Source: Mycolicibacterium hippocampi (lineage in GTDB: Bacteria > Actinomycetota > Actinomycetes > Mycobacteriales > Mycobacteriaceae). From it: a stretch of DNA of 64,000 nucleotides. Below the pieces are notes generated by a model that made no database searches, was not told where the DNA came from, and worked only from the letters and a program-made list of their open reading frames with translations. The position numbers and the translations under genes are program-made. The stretch is from positions 3,844,001 through 3,908,000 of the forward strand of contig NZ_BLLB01000002.1 in NCBI RefSeq assembly GCF_010723735.1, given 5' to 3'. This document shows positions 15,889 to 23,859 of this stretch, in pieces. The stretch's first letter is position 1; each line of letters begins with the position of its first letter.

Positions 15889-17092
15889 TGCCGTTGAGCC
15901 AACCCGACCTCAGACGTTCGGGGGTGCCGACCGCGGCGAGATCGGGCAGGTGGTCGGCGATCGCGTTGAACATCAGCTCGATCGTCATCCTGGCCAGGTT
16001 CGCCCCGACGCAGTAGTGGGCGCCGGTGCCGCCGAAGCCGACGTGCGGGTTGGGGTCTCGCAGGATGTTGAACGAGAACGGGTCGTCGAAGACCTCCTCG
16101 TCGAAATTCGCCGACCGGTAGGACATCACCACCCGCTGTCCCTTCTTGATGGGCACGCCTGAGAGTTCGTAGTCCTGCACCGCGGTGCGCTGGAACGACG
16201 TCACCGGCGTGGCCCACCGCACGATCTCGTCGACCGCGGTCACCGGACGTTCCCGCTTGTAGAGGTCCCACTGGTCGGGGTGCTCAGCCATCGCGATCAT
16301 CCCGTGGGTGATCGAGTTGCGGGTGGTCTCGTTGCCGGCGACCGCCAACAACACCATGAAGAACCCGAACTCGTCGTCGGAGAGCTTGTGTCCGTCGACG
16401 TCGGCCTCGATCAGCTTGGTGACGATGTCCTCGCCCGGCTCCTTCGCCCGGATCGCCGCCAGCTGCATGGCGTACATGATGAGTTCGGTGGCGGCGTTGC
16501 GTCCGTCGTGGTGCGCGTACTCGGGGTCGTCGTCGGCAACCATCTGGTTGGACCAGTCGAAGATCTTCTTGCGATCCTCCAGCGGGATACCGATCAGACC
16601 CGCGATGGCCTGCAGCGGCAGTTCGCAGGACACCTGTTCGACAAAATCGCCGGTGCCCTCGGCGGCTGCGGCCTTGGCGATGTTCTGGGCTCGTTCGTTG
16701 AGATCGTCACGCAACCGTTCCACGGCCCGCGGGGTGAAACCCCTCGAGATGATCTTGCGCAGATGGGTGTGGTGCGGTGCGTCCATGTTCAGCAGGACGA
16801 ACTTTCCGGTCTCGATCTGCTCTGCGGTGGACCCTTCCGGATACCGGGGTAGCGCCGTCTTCTCCAGGCTGGAGAACACGTCGCTGCGTTTGGAGATCTC
16901 CTTGACGTCGCGGTGCTTGGTCACCACCCAGTAGCCACCGTCACCGAAAGGGCCGGCCCCGCCGGCGGTCTGCTCGTTCCACCAGATCGGCGCGCAGCGA
17001 CGCAACTCGGCGAGCTCGTCCACCGGCAACCGCTCTCGGTTGAGGTCGGGATCGGTGAAGTCGAATCCTGGCGGGAGGGTGGGAGTCGGCAT
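15830..17092 (-). CDS. cyp125: Cytochrome P450 CYP125, steroid C26-monooxygenase
   Basis: 420 aa from the ATG at 17092, with AGGAG just upstream. The sequence agrees with M. tuberculosis CYP125 (Rv3545c) over nearly its whole length: LPPGFDFTDP at the N-terminus, VLLNMDAPHHTHLRKIISRG, I-helix LAVAGNETTRNSI, ExxR in DEIVRWATPV, haem loop GFGGTGAHYCVGANLAR, and the end LRSGWLNGIKHWQVDYTG. CYP125 oxidises C26(27) of cholesterol and cholest-4-en-3-one, starting side-chain breakdown. Unlike in M. tuberculosis it is not beside other cholesterol genes, and I find no KstR-type site in its 188-base promoter region, so it could be a paralogue with different control. Confidence 0.92.
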   Translation of the reverse strand: MPTPTLPPGFDFTDPDLNRERLPVDELAELRRCAPIWWNEQTAGGAGPFGDGGYWVVTKHRDVKEISKRSDVFSSLEKTALPRYPEGSTAEQIETGKFVLLNMDAPHHTHLRKIISRGFTPRAVERLRDDLNERAQNIAKAAAAEGTGDFVEQVSCELPLQAIAGLIGIPLEDRKKIFDWSNQMVADDDPEYAHHDGRNAATELIMYAMQLAAIRAKEPGEDIVTKLIEADVDGHKLSDDEFGFFMVLLAVAGNETTRNSITHGMIAMAEHPDQWDLYKRERPVTAVDEIVRWATPVTSFQRTAVQDYELSGVPIKKGQRVVMSYRSANFDEEVFDDPFSFNILRDPNPHVGFGGTGAHYCVGANLARMTIELMFNAIADHLPDLAAVGTPERLRSGWLNGIKHWQVDYTGQSGCPVQHQ

Positions 17093-17280
17093 GCGTTGGC
17101 TCCTAACCGTGGGGTGGCCGTACCGCATTGCTACACCACAGTCGGGCCTCGGCGAGACAACTTGCGCGAAGTGTGTACCCGGAAGTCCTTCCGGTGGACT
17201 CCACCGCCCCGCGGTGTAACGATTTCAGGGCCGCCGCAGATGCATCCAGTGAATAGCCGCGAAACCCGAAGGGGGCATCG

Positions 17281-17763
17281 GTGAAGTTCGGAATCGACGT
17301 GAAAATCGCTTCAATCGTCGGGGCTGCAGCGCTGGCCGCCCTGACCCTCACCGCGCCGGCCGCCCTGGCCGAGCCGGCCCCACCGGCACCGCCACTCCCG
17401 GTTCCGGCGCCCGCTCCCGCGGCGCCGCCGGCCCCGCTGGACGCCGAGGCTCCCGCGCAGGTGATCGCGACGGGTGCGGCCGACGCAGCCGTCGAGGCCG
17501 TTCCCCATCTGCCGAGCCCGGAGAACCTGCCCCCGGGCACCAGCGACGCCCCGGTGGCGCCCAGTCAGCCTCGGCTGACCTATCTGCGGGACCTGTGGCA
17601 CGCCATGCAGACCCAGGAGGTCAGCGGCGGTGACGCGCTGCTGCTGCTGACACAGCGGCCCATGGTCGCCGACGCCACACCTCCTGCAGGCCTGCCCTTG
17701 GGTCCGCAGGCCCCGCTACCTGCCGCGCCGCCGCCACCCGCCGCGCCGCCGGCCAGCCCCTAG
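17281..17763 (+). CDS. Exported Pro/Ala-rich protein
   Basis: 160 aa from a GTG. Residues 1-30 form a signal peptide ending ALAEPAP. The mature protein is Pro/Ala-rich at both ends, with a short non-repetitive middle (PRLTYLRDLWHAMQTQEVSGGDALLLLTQRP). The pattern of a small ordered motif between proline-rich linkers is common among mycobacterial wall-associated proteins. I do not recognise a family and no enzyme motif is visible. It is divergent from cyp125 across a 188-base promoter region and its stop overlaps the end of the convergent molybdopterin oxidoreductase by 4 bases. Confidence 0.7.
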   Translation: MKFGIDVKIASIVGAAALAALTLTAPAALAEPAPPAPPLPVPAPAPAAPPAPLDAEAPAQVIATGAADAAVEAVPHLPSPENLPPGTSDAPVAPSQPRLTYLRDLWHAMQTQEVSGGDALLLLTQRPMVADATPPAGLPLGPQAPLPAAPPPPAAPPASP

Positions 17764-20015
17764 CCCGCGACCGCTGCCAGCGGCGCGGGTTCGATCCGCG
17801 CCGGTACGTGCTTGTGCCAGGGCGTCCCGGCGTAGGCATCACGCCACTGACTGGACGTGAGCGAGTTCGGTGCCACCCCGCGGCGGTGCTCGTGGCCGTC
17901 GCTGTCGGCGAAGTCGAGTCCGTAGCCGTTGGGTAGCGAGGCGTGGCCGGACATCATCGTGTCGCTGACCTCGACGGTCACCTCCGCTGCTCCCGCCGCT
18001 GTCGTGACCCGGGCGCGGCCACCGTGGGTGAGCCCGAGCATCTCCGCGTCCTCGACACTGACCCGCAGCGCTCCGTCGGTGTCGCGCTTGCGCCATGACG
18101 GGTCCCGGAAGATGTCGTTGGCGGTATACGCGCGACGCTCACCGGCCGACAGCACGATCGGGAACTCCGGCGACGTCAGACCCTCCGGCGCCGCTGCCAA
18201 CCGCCGCACCTCGGCGATCATCTCCGGGATCTCCAGCGCGATCCTGCGGTCCGGATGGGAGATCAGCGCGAAGTCGTCCTCGTAGTCGTGGACGGTGAAC
18301 GTGACACCGGAGCGACCTTCCAGAATCGCGTCGAACAATGCGTTGCCGTCGGCATGCCCGGCCCGCGCCACCGCCTCCGGATAGGTCATCGCCGCCTTCT
18401 GCGCCAGCCCCCACAGCGCCGCCGCCCCACCGAGCCCGTCGGGCAACGTCGGACCCAGGGTCTCGTACAGCACGAACGGCAACACCTTTCCCAGCGCGGG
18501 GTTGGCGCCGACGGCCTGGAGAAACGCCTCGGTGAACGCCGCACGTCCCGACTCGGCCGCGCGGCGCAGCGGAATCAGTTCGGCCTCGTCGACAACCCCC
18601 AGGGCGCGCATCAGACGTGCCCAGATCTCGGGCTCGGGCAGTGTCCCGGGCAGCGGTTCCAGCAGTCGGTGCCGCAGATGGAAGGTGTTGTGCGGGAACT
18701 CCAGGTTGAAGAACGTCGCCTCGACCTTCTCGAACTGCGTCGCCGCGGGCAGGACGTAGTGCGCCAGCCGGGCCGTCTCCGTCATCGCCACGTCGATGAC
18801 GACGAGCAGCTCGAGCTCGGCGAACGCCCGGGCCACCGCGTGCGAGTCCGCCACCGAGTGCGCCGGATTGCTGCTCTCCACGATCATCGCGCGGAACCTG
18901 TCGGGGTGGTCGGTCAGAATCTCCTCTGGCACGACGTTGCTCGGAACCAGACCCCCGATGATCGGCGCACCGGTCACCGGGGTGCGGCCGACGCCACCGG
19001 ACCGGAACAACGGCGCGAACGACGAATGCAGATGCTGGCCACCACGTTTGGCGAAGTTCCCGGTCAGGATCCACAGCATCTTGTCGAGGTACGAGCACAG
19101 GGTGCTGTTGGGCGCCTGCTGAACGCCGAGGTCCTCGAACACCGCGACGCTGCCGGCCGTGCCGATGCGGCGCGCCGCGGCACGCAGTAGGTCTTCGTCG
19201 ACGCCACAACGCTGCGCGTATTCACCGACCGGCACCTCCCCGAGGACCTCCCGCACCGCGCCGACGCCGGTGACGTGATCGGCGAGAAACGCCTCGTCGC
19301 ACAGATTCTCCTGGACCAGCACGCCGGCAAGGGCCGCCAGGCACCATGCGTCGGTGCCCGGCCGGACCCGAAGGTGGAAGTCGGCCATCTTCGCTGTGTC
19401 GGTGATCACCGGGTCGATCACCACCATCGACCGCGTCGGGTCCTTGGAGATCTCGTTGAGCACCACCCGGGCCCGCGGAAAGCTCTGCGACATCCACGGG
19501 TTCTTGCCGACGAACACCGACACCTCGGCATGCTCGAACTCGCCACGGGTGTGGTTGCCGTACAACTGGGCGTCGATCCAGTGCTCGCCGGTCTTCTCCT
19601 GCGCCAGCGCATTTGAACGGTAGTGCGAACCGAGCGCCTTGAGGAATGCGCCGCTGTAGGCACCGCCGAGGTGGTTGCCCTGTCCGCCGCCTCCGTAGTA
19701 GAAGATCTTGTCGCCGCCGTGGGTGTCGGCGACCGCCCGGAACCCGGCGGCGATCTCGGAAACCGCGGTGTCCCAGTCGACTTCTTCGAAGGCGCCGTCC
19801 GGCCGCCGGCGCATGGGGGAGGTCAGGCGGGCGTGGTTGTTCTGGTAGTGGTCGAGGCGCAACGCCTTGTTGCAGGTGTAGCCGCGCGAGGCAGGATGGT
19901 CCTTGTCGCCGCGGATCCGGGCCAGGGTGCGGCCCTCGCGCTGAACCACGATGCCGCAGTTGCATTCACACAAGATGCACGCCGTGGGCTGCCAGGTGCC
20001 GGGTTGGTCGGTCAT
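17760..20015 (-). CDS. Molybdopterin-dependent oxidoreductase with N-terminal [4Fe-4S] site
   Basis: 751 aa. Cys13, Cys16, Cys20 and Cys48 give the C-x2-C-x3-C-x27-C pattern of an [4Fe-4S] cluster (Cys18 is extra). FYYGGGGQGNHLGG, NPWMSQSFPRARVVLNEISKD, a central FEDLGVQQAPNSTLCSYLDKMLWILTGNFAKRGG and a C-terminal molydopterin-binding domain (LRVSVEDAEMLGLTHGGRARVTT) place it in the bis-MGD DMSO-reductase superfamily, near formate dehydrogenase/nitrate reductase-like proteins. The residue that would ligate Mo is not obvious: the usual region reads NALAQEKTGEHW, without a clear Cys, Sec or Ser. The substrate is unknown. Its ATG overlaps the stop of the tetR gene by one base (TGATG); a GTG at 20018 is an alternative. 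Confidence 0.85.
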   Translation of the reverse strand: MTDQPGTWQPTACILCECNCGIVVQREGRTLARIRGDKDHPASRGYTCNKALRLDHYQNNHARLTSPMRRRPDGAFEEVDWDTAVSEIAAGFRAVADTHGGDKIFYYGGGGQGNHLGGAYSGAFLKALGSHYRSNALAQEKTGEHWIDAQLYGNHTRGEFEHAEVSVFVGKNPWMSQSFPRARVVLNEISKDPTRSMVVIDPVITDTAKMADFHLRVRPGTDAWCLAALAGVLVQENLCDEAFLADHVTGVGAVREVLGEVPVGEYAQRCGVDEDLLRAAARRIGTAGSVAVFEDLGVQQAPNSTLCSYLDKMLWILTGNFAKRGGQHLHSSFAPLFRSGGVGRTPVTGAPIIGGLVPSNVVPEEILTDHPDRFRAMIVESSNPAHSVADSHAVARAFAELELLVVIDVAMTETARLAHYVLPAATQFEKVEATFFNLEFPHNTFHLRHRLLEPLPGTLPEPEIWARLMRALGVVDEAELIPLRRAAESGRAAFTEAFLQAVGANPALGKVLPFVLYETLGPTLPDGLGGAAALWGLAQKAAMTYPEAVARAGHADGNALFDAILEGRSGVTFTVHDYEDDFALISHPDRRIALEIPEMIAEVRRLAAAPEGLTSPEFPIVLSAGERRAYTANDIFRDPSWRKRDTDGALRVSVEDAEMLGLTHGGRARVTTAAGAAEVTVEVSDTMMSGHASLPNGYGLDFADSDGHEHRRGVAPNSLTSSQWRDAYAGTPWHKHVPARIEPAPLAAVAG

Positions 20016-20611
20016 CACTGTGTTCTCTTTCGTCCGGTGGGTGAGGTCTGGGCACCGATCAGCGACCGGAGCTGCGCGTGCACGGTGTCGAGGGGCTCGA
20101 GGTCGCGCGAGGCCCGCGCGATGACAAGGGCCCCTTCGAACGAGGACAGCACCATCAGCGCCAGCGCGCCGGCCTGCTGCGCGGGCACCCCGTCGGCGAT
20201 CAGCCGCTGCCGAATAACGTCCCGCCAGCGGGCGAAGGCTGCGGCGGCCCGCTCGATCACGGGCTTCGCCTGGTCGGGTTTGGCCGGGTCACCGGCTTCG
20301 ACGGCCACCGCAACCACCGGACAGCCGGCACGAAAGTCACTGCGCTGCAATTGCTTACGATACTCCGTAAACAGTTCGTCGAGCCCGTCGAGGGCCGAGG
20401 GCGCCGCGTCGAGCCTGGTGGCCATGTACTCGCCGGCGTAGTCGACCGCCTCACAGAGCAACTGCGTGCGTCCGCCGGGGAAGTAGTGATACGCCGACCC
20501 TCGGGGCGCTCCGCTGTGCGCGAGAACGTCGGCTATGGCGGTCGGATGCGCACCTCGTTCCCGGATCAACAGTGCCGCCGAGACGACCATGCGTTCACGT
20601 GGGCTAGCCAC
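20015..20611 (-). CDS. TetR-family regulator (YxaF/LmrA type)
   Basis: 198 aa from a GTG at 20611 preceded by GGAAGG; an ATG at 20590 is possible. The helix-turn-helix reads AIADVLAHSGAPRGSAYHYFPGGRTQLLCEAVDYAG, where the Gly-Arg insertion typical of the YxaF/LmrA subgroup is visible. The C-terminal part has DFRAGCPVVAVAVEAGD and LSSFEGALVIARASRDLEPL, matching the subgroup ligand domain. It is translationally coupled to the downstream molybdopterin oxidoreductase gene and so probably controls it. A palindrome (20636-20655) lies 25 bases upstream. Confidence 0.88.
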   Translation of the reverse strand: MASPRERMVVSAALLIRERGAHPTAIADVLAHSGAPRGSAYHYFPGGRTQLLCEAVDYAGEYMATRLDAAPSALDGLDELFTEYRKQLQRSDFRAGCPVVAVAVEAGDPAKPDQAKPVIERAAAAFARWRDVIRQRLIADGVPAQQAGALALMVLSSFEGALVIARASRDLEPLDTVHAQLRSLIGAQTSPTGRKRTQ

Positions 20612-20635
20612 TTCGGGGACCGCCTTCCTGCGCTC

Positions 20636-20655
20636 TATGTATGCAACCCTACATA
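20636..20655. promoter_or_regulatory. Probable TetR operator
   Basis: TATGTA (20636-20641) and TACATA (20650-20655) form a perfect inverted repeat with an 8-base spacer, in AT-rich DNA just upstream of the tetR start at 20611. The position fits an autoregulatory operator. Confidence 0.55.
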
Positions 20656-20693
20656 ATCTGGAGCCACAAGTGAAGAGATGCTGAGCAGGGGCG

Positions 20694-20710
20694 GCCGGCT
20701 CGAGGCCGGC
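20694..20710 (-). terminator. GC-rich hairpin after the nitronate monooxygenase-like gene
   Basis: GCCGGC (20694-20699), loop TCGAG, GCCGGC (20705-20710). It lies about 60 bases beyond the stop of the leftward gene ending at 20769 and before the tetR promoter. There is no T-run, as is usual for mycobacterial terminators. Confidence 0.35.
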
Positions 20711-20768
20711 GGTGTCGGTGTGGTTGGTCCGCGCCGGCGCAGGGCCAGCGCGACCAACTACTCCGGAA

Positions 20769-21902
20769 TCACACGCTGGCGGCCTCGTTGAGCTCGTTGA
20801 GGGTGTTGGTCGCCTCGAGGTATTCCTGCACCCAGCGTTCGATGACGGTCGAGGTCTTCTCCACCTTCTCGAACTGTCCGACGACCTGGCCGACGGGGTT
20901 GAACGCGACGTCGACGGTCTCGTTCGGGTACTTGTGTGTCGCGGCGACGGCGAGACCCGAAACCATGAACTGGAGCGGCATCCCGAGCGGCTTCGGGTTG
21001 TCCGGGTTCTCCCAGGCGTCGGTCCAGTCGTTGCGCAGCATCCGGGCCGGCTTGCCGGTGAACGAACGGCTCCGCACGGTGTCACGGCTGCCCGCCTTGA
21101 CGTAGGCCGCCTGCTGCACCGGGGTGTTCTCGGCTTCCTCGACCATCAGCCACTGCGAGCCGGTCCACGCGCCCTGGGTGCCCAGCGCCAGCGCGGCAGC
21201 GATCTGCTGTCCGCTACCGATGCCGCCCGCGGCCAGCACCGGCACCGGGGCGACCTCCTTGACGACCTGCGGCCACAGCACGATGGAGCCGACCTCGCCG
21301 CTGTGCCCACCGGCCTCGCCGCCCTGGGCGATGATGATGTCGACACCCGCGTCGGCGTGCTTGCGCGCCTGACTGGGTGAGCCACACAACGCGGCCACCT
21401 TGCGACCCTCGGCGTGGATGTGCTCGATCATGTCCTTCGGCGGGGTGCCCAGCGCGTTGGCGATCAGCGTCATCTTCGGGTGCTTGAGCGCGACCTCGAC
21501 CTGCGGGGTCGCGGTGGCCTCGGTCCAGCCGAGCAGCTGCAGCGTGCTCTCGTTGTCCTCGGCGGTGAGCGGAACGCCGTGGTCGGTCAGGATCTTCTTC
21601 GCAAAGTCGAGGTGTTCCTGCGGGACCATGTCCTGGAGCATCTTCGACAGCTCGTCGGCGGACAGGTTCGCGTCCATGCCCTCGTACTTGTTGGGGATGA
21701 CGATGTCGACGCCGTAGTTGTGGTCACCGATGTGCTCGTCGATCCAGTTCAGTTCGATCTCGAGTTGCTCCGGACTGAACCCGACCGCGCCGAGCACACC
21801 GAAGCCGCCGGCCTTGCTGACCGCCACCACCACGTCACGGCAGTGGGTGAAGGCGAAGATGGGGAACTCGATGCCGAGCTGATCGCACAGGGGAGTATGC
21901 AT
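20769..21902 (-). CDS. Nitronate monooxygenase/NAD(P)H-flavin oxidoreductase family enzyme (Rv1894c-like)
   Basis: 377 aa. A TIM-barrel FMN enzyme: the N-terminal LGIEFPIFAFTHCRDVVVAVSKAGGFGVLGAVG and the FMN phosphate site IIAQGGEAGGHSGEVG then PVPVLAAGGIGSGQQIAAALALGTQGAWTGSQWL are family signatures. It agrees with M. tuberculosis Rv1894c (about 376 aa) as I remember it. Nominal reaction: oxidation of alkyl nitronates, but many relatives reduce or isomerise unsaturated acyl-CoA or ring ketones. CAGGAG lies 8 bases before the ATG. A perfect match to the KstR consensus lies 43 bases upstream, so it is probably expressed with the cholesterol regulon; a role in sterol or ring degradation is inference. 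Confidence 0.85.
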   Translation of the reverse strand: MHTPLCDQLGIEFPIFAFTHCRDVVVAVSKAGGFGVLGAVGFSPEQLEIELNWIDEHIGDHNYGVDIVIPNKYEGMDANLSADELSKMLQDMVPQEHLDFAKKILTDHGVPLTAEDNESTLQLLGWTEATATPQVEVALKHPKMTLIANALGTPPKDMIEHIHAEGRKVAALCGSPSQARKHADAGVDIIIAQGGEAGGHSGEVGSIVLWPQVVKEVAPVPVLAAGGIGSGQQIAAALALGTQGAWTGSQWLMVEEAENTPVQQAAYVKAGSRDTVRSRSFTGKPARMLRNDWTDAWENPDNPKPLGMPLQFMVSGLAVAATHKYPNETVDVAFNPVGQVVGQFEKVEKTSTVIERWVQEYLEATNTLNELNEAASV

Positions 21903-21944
21903 AGTTCGCTCCTGGTGGGCCGATAGGCACGTTCACGACAAAAC

Positions 21945-21958
21945 TGAAACGTGTTCTA
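21945..21958. promoter_or_regulatory. KstR-type operator
   Basis: TGAAACGTGTTCTA is a perfect match to the KstR consensus TNNAACNNGTTNNA. It lies upstream of the leftward flavin oxidoreductase gene (start 21902) and touches the last codon of the preceding HAD gene (stop at 21956). KstR is the TetR-family repressor of mycobacterial cholesterol genes. Confidence 0.7.
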
Positions 21959-22720
21959 CTTTAGTACACCACGGCGGACACCGAGAATGCCCCTGCCCGT
22001 CGGCGACATCCGCAGCACCGGCCAGCCCTGGTCGGCGGCCGTGGCAGCCAGGCCGCGGCGGGGGTTCACCGGCCGCGGGTGCCCGACCAGAGCCATCAAC
22101 GCGGCGTCCTCGTCTCCGTCTGCGTAGAAGTAACTGCGATTCAGGTCGACAGCGCTGGTCGCGCAGAATTCCTGGACCGCTGCAGCCTTCTGCCTGCCCC
22201 AGATGACGGGTTCGGTGATGCGACCGGTCAGCCGGCCCGCGTCGTCTACGTCGAAGTGGTTGCACAGCACGTGGTCGATCTCGAGAAAGCGGGCGACCGG
22301 TTCGGCGTGGATCGTCAGCGCCGAGGAACTGAGCACCACCGTGTGGCCGCGCCGCTGGTGGGCCAGCACGATCTGGCGCATCGCCGGGTACACCCGCGAG
22401 CGCACCCGTTCACCGAACAGGCGTTCCCCGACGTCGTCGAGTTCCGCCAACGACTCCCCGTGCAGATAACCGGCGGCACGCACGAGTAGCCGCTCGAAGT
22501 GCATTCGGCCGAACCGGTAGCGCATGGACGCCTCGATCACGCCCAGCACCTCGCCGATTCGCGCCTGACGACGACGAATACGGTCGCCGGCGTGGGCGGT
22601 CGCGGTGAAACCGTCGACCAGGGTGCCGTCGAGGTCGAAGAAGGCACCGATCCCCGGACCCGGCGGACTCGCATCGATCTGCGTGACGGGATCTACCCGG
22701 TCCGCGGCGTCAGCGCTCAA
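21956..22720 (-). CDS. HAD-superfamily (subclass IB) hydrolase, phosphoserine phosphatase-like
   Basis: 254 aa from a TTG at 22720; GAGGAG lies 7 bases upstream, which decides this start. Motif I is FFDLDGTLVDG (nucleophile and general acid Asp), motif II VVLSSSALTIH, and motif III/IV GRQKAAAVQEF and SYFYADGDEDAALMALVGHPRPVNP. This is the HAD-IB layout (SerB-like, cap type C1) commonly found in mycobacteria, acting on phosphomonoesters in the cytoplasm. The substrate is not evident. It is the first leftward gene in a divergent pair with the STAS gene and its stop codon coincides with the KstR site of the next gene. Confidence 0.85.
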   Translation of the reverse strand: MSADAADRVDPVTQIDASPPGPGIGAFFDLDGTLVDGFTATAHAGDRIRRRQARIGEVLGVIEASMRYRFGRMHFERLLVRAAGYLHGESLAELDDVGERLFGERVRSRVYPAMRQIVLAHQRRGHTVVLSSSALTIHAEPVARFLEIDHVLCNHFDVDDAGRLTGRITEPVIWGRQKAAAVQEFCATSAVDLNRSYFYADGDEDAALMALVGHPRPVNPRRGLAATAADQGWPVLRMSPTGRGILGVRRGVLK

Positions 22721-22967
22721 AGATCCGCTCCTCGTCCAGAGATCTGCGAGATGGAAAGATGGCTGTCAAGCGCTGTCAAGGGCTCCCACGCAGGGTGGAC
22801 ACACCATGCTACGGGCGTTGTCGGCGGTCCTGGTTTAATCTGTGGCCGGATCGGAGCAGACGATCACGGTAGTTTGGTCTTGCCGGGTTCAGGATGCAGC
22901 CTGCGCGAGCGGCACTGATCAGTGCTCTCGCTGTATGCGTGGAGCGGCCTGACATGGAAGGTGAACC

Positions 22968-23363
22968 TTGGACGAGCAATCAACCGAAGAGACAACCGGT
23001 ACTTTTGGGGCGACATCTTCATCGAACTGTGTCGTGACCGAGCGATGGATCAACCGCGTCGCCGTCGTCTCGGTGTCCGGTGTCGTCGACATGCTCACCT
23101 CGCCCCAGCTGGAGACCGCGATCGACAGTGCCCTCGGACAGCGGCCGGCCGGTGTGGTGATCGACTTCACCGAGGTCGAGTTCCTCGCATCCGCCGGGAT
23201 GGGTGTCCTGGTCGCGGCACACGACAAGGCCGGCTCGGAGGTGTCCTTCAGCGTCGTCGCCGACGGCCCGGCCACCAGCCGGCCCCTCAAACTGGTGGGC
23301 ATCGCCGACATCGTCAGCCTGTTCCCGAACCTCGACGAAGCCCTTGCCGCCCATCAGACGTAG
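22968..23363 (+). CDS. STAS-domain anti-sigma factor antagonist
   Basis: 131 aa from a TTG at 22968, preceded by GGAAGG. After a Ser/Thr-rich lead of about 20 residues the STAS fold follows: VAVVSVSGVVDMLTSPQLE, VVIDFTEVEFLASAGMGVLVAAH. Ser75 in LASAG is at the position phosphorylated in SpoIIAA/RsbV. Such proteins bind an anti-sigma kinase when unphosphorylated, releasing a sigma factor. The next gene encodes that kinase type. A 247-base promoter region separates it from the divergent HAD gene; I see no clear SigF-type promoter in it. Confidence 0.88.
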   Translation: MDEQSTEETTGTFGATSSSNCVVTERWINRVAVVSVSGVVDMLTSPQLETAIDSALGQRPAGVVIDFTEVEFLASAGMGVLVAAHDKAGSEVSFSVVADGPATSRPLKLVGIADIVSLFPNLDEALAAHQT

Positions 23364-23408
23364 AAAAGCCGCGTAGGAACGTGATTTCCGGGGTAGCCAC
23401 CGACTGCC

Positions 23409-23855
23409 ATGATCGATCCCATGCCGCCGACTGAGGTAGCCAACTCAGAACGGTTCGAGCGATTCGGGCTCGAAGCCGACGCCCAGGCGGTGTCCCGGAC
23501 CCGCCAGGAATTCGCGCAGTGGCTGCAGCGGTTCTTCGATCTGGATGCCGTACGGTGCAGCGATCTGGTGCTGGCGATCAACGAAGCTCTGGCCAACGCC
23601 GCAGAGTTCGCCTACCGGCTGGCCGACACCCCCGGCACCATGGATATCCAGGCGACCTACCACCCGGCCGAACAGAAGCTGTCGGTGGAGATCTGCGACC
23701 GCGGCACCTGGCGGCCACGGCAGACCGATCCGGCGCCTCGTACCCGGGGCCGCGGCATCCCGTTGATGGAGACGCTGTCCGACCGCTCGGCGATCGAGAC
23801 GTCCACGGAAGGCACCCGGGTGCGGCTCGAATGGAACGGGATCGGTCGACGCTGA
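23409..23855 (+). CDS. RsbW-like anti-sigma factor serine kinase (HATPase)
   Basis: 148 aa (an ATG at 23421 is an alternative start). It is a lone GHKL ATPase: N-box LVLAINEALANAAEFAY, G1 EICDRGTWRPR, G2 RGRGIPLMETLSD. This is the RsbW/SpoIIAB architecture, which binds a sigma factor or phosphorylates the STAS partner. It follows the STAS gene by 45 bases, so both form one partner-switching module. No sigma factor gene is in the window; the target may be SigF or another partner. A REC-PP2C phosphatase that could reset such a switch is encoded at 34.5-35.6 kb. Confidence 0.88.
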   Translation: MIDPMPPTEVANSERFERFGLEADAQAVSRTRQEFAQWLQRFFDLDAVRCSDLVLAINEALANAAEFAYRLADTPGTMDIQATYHPAEQKLSVEICDRGTWRPRQTDPAPRTRGRGIPLMETLSDRSAIETSTEGTRVRLEWNGIGRR

Positions 23856-23859
23856 TCGA

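Noticed and set aside
17093..17280. KstR site before cyp125
   Set aside because: No AACNNGTT core is present in the region; the closest AT-rich stretches lack the palindrome.
17783..17806. GGCGCGGGTTCGATCCGCGCCGG looks like a tRNA T-arm
   Set aside because: It lies inside the C-terminal coding part of the molybdopterin oxidoreductase gene, and no acceptor or anticodon arm can be found around it.
22721..22967. SigF-type promoter before the STAS gene
   Set aside because: GTTT-like and GGGT-like strings are present but not at 15-17 base spacing.
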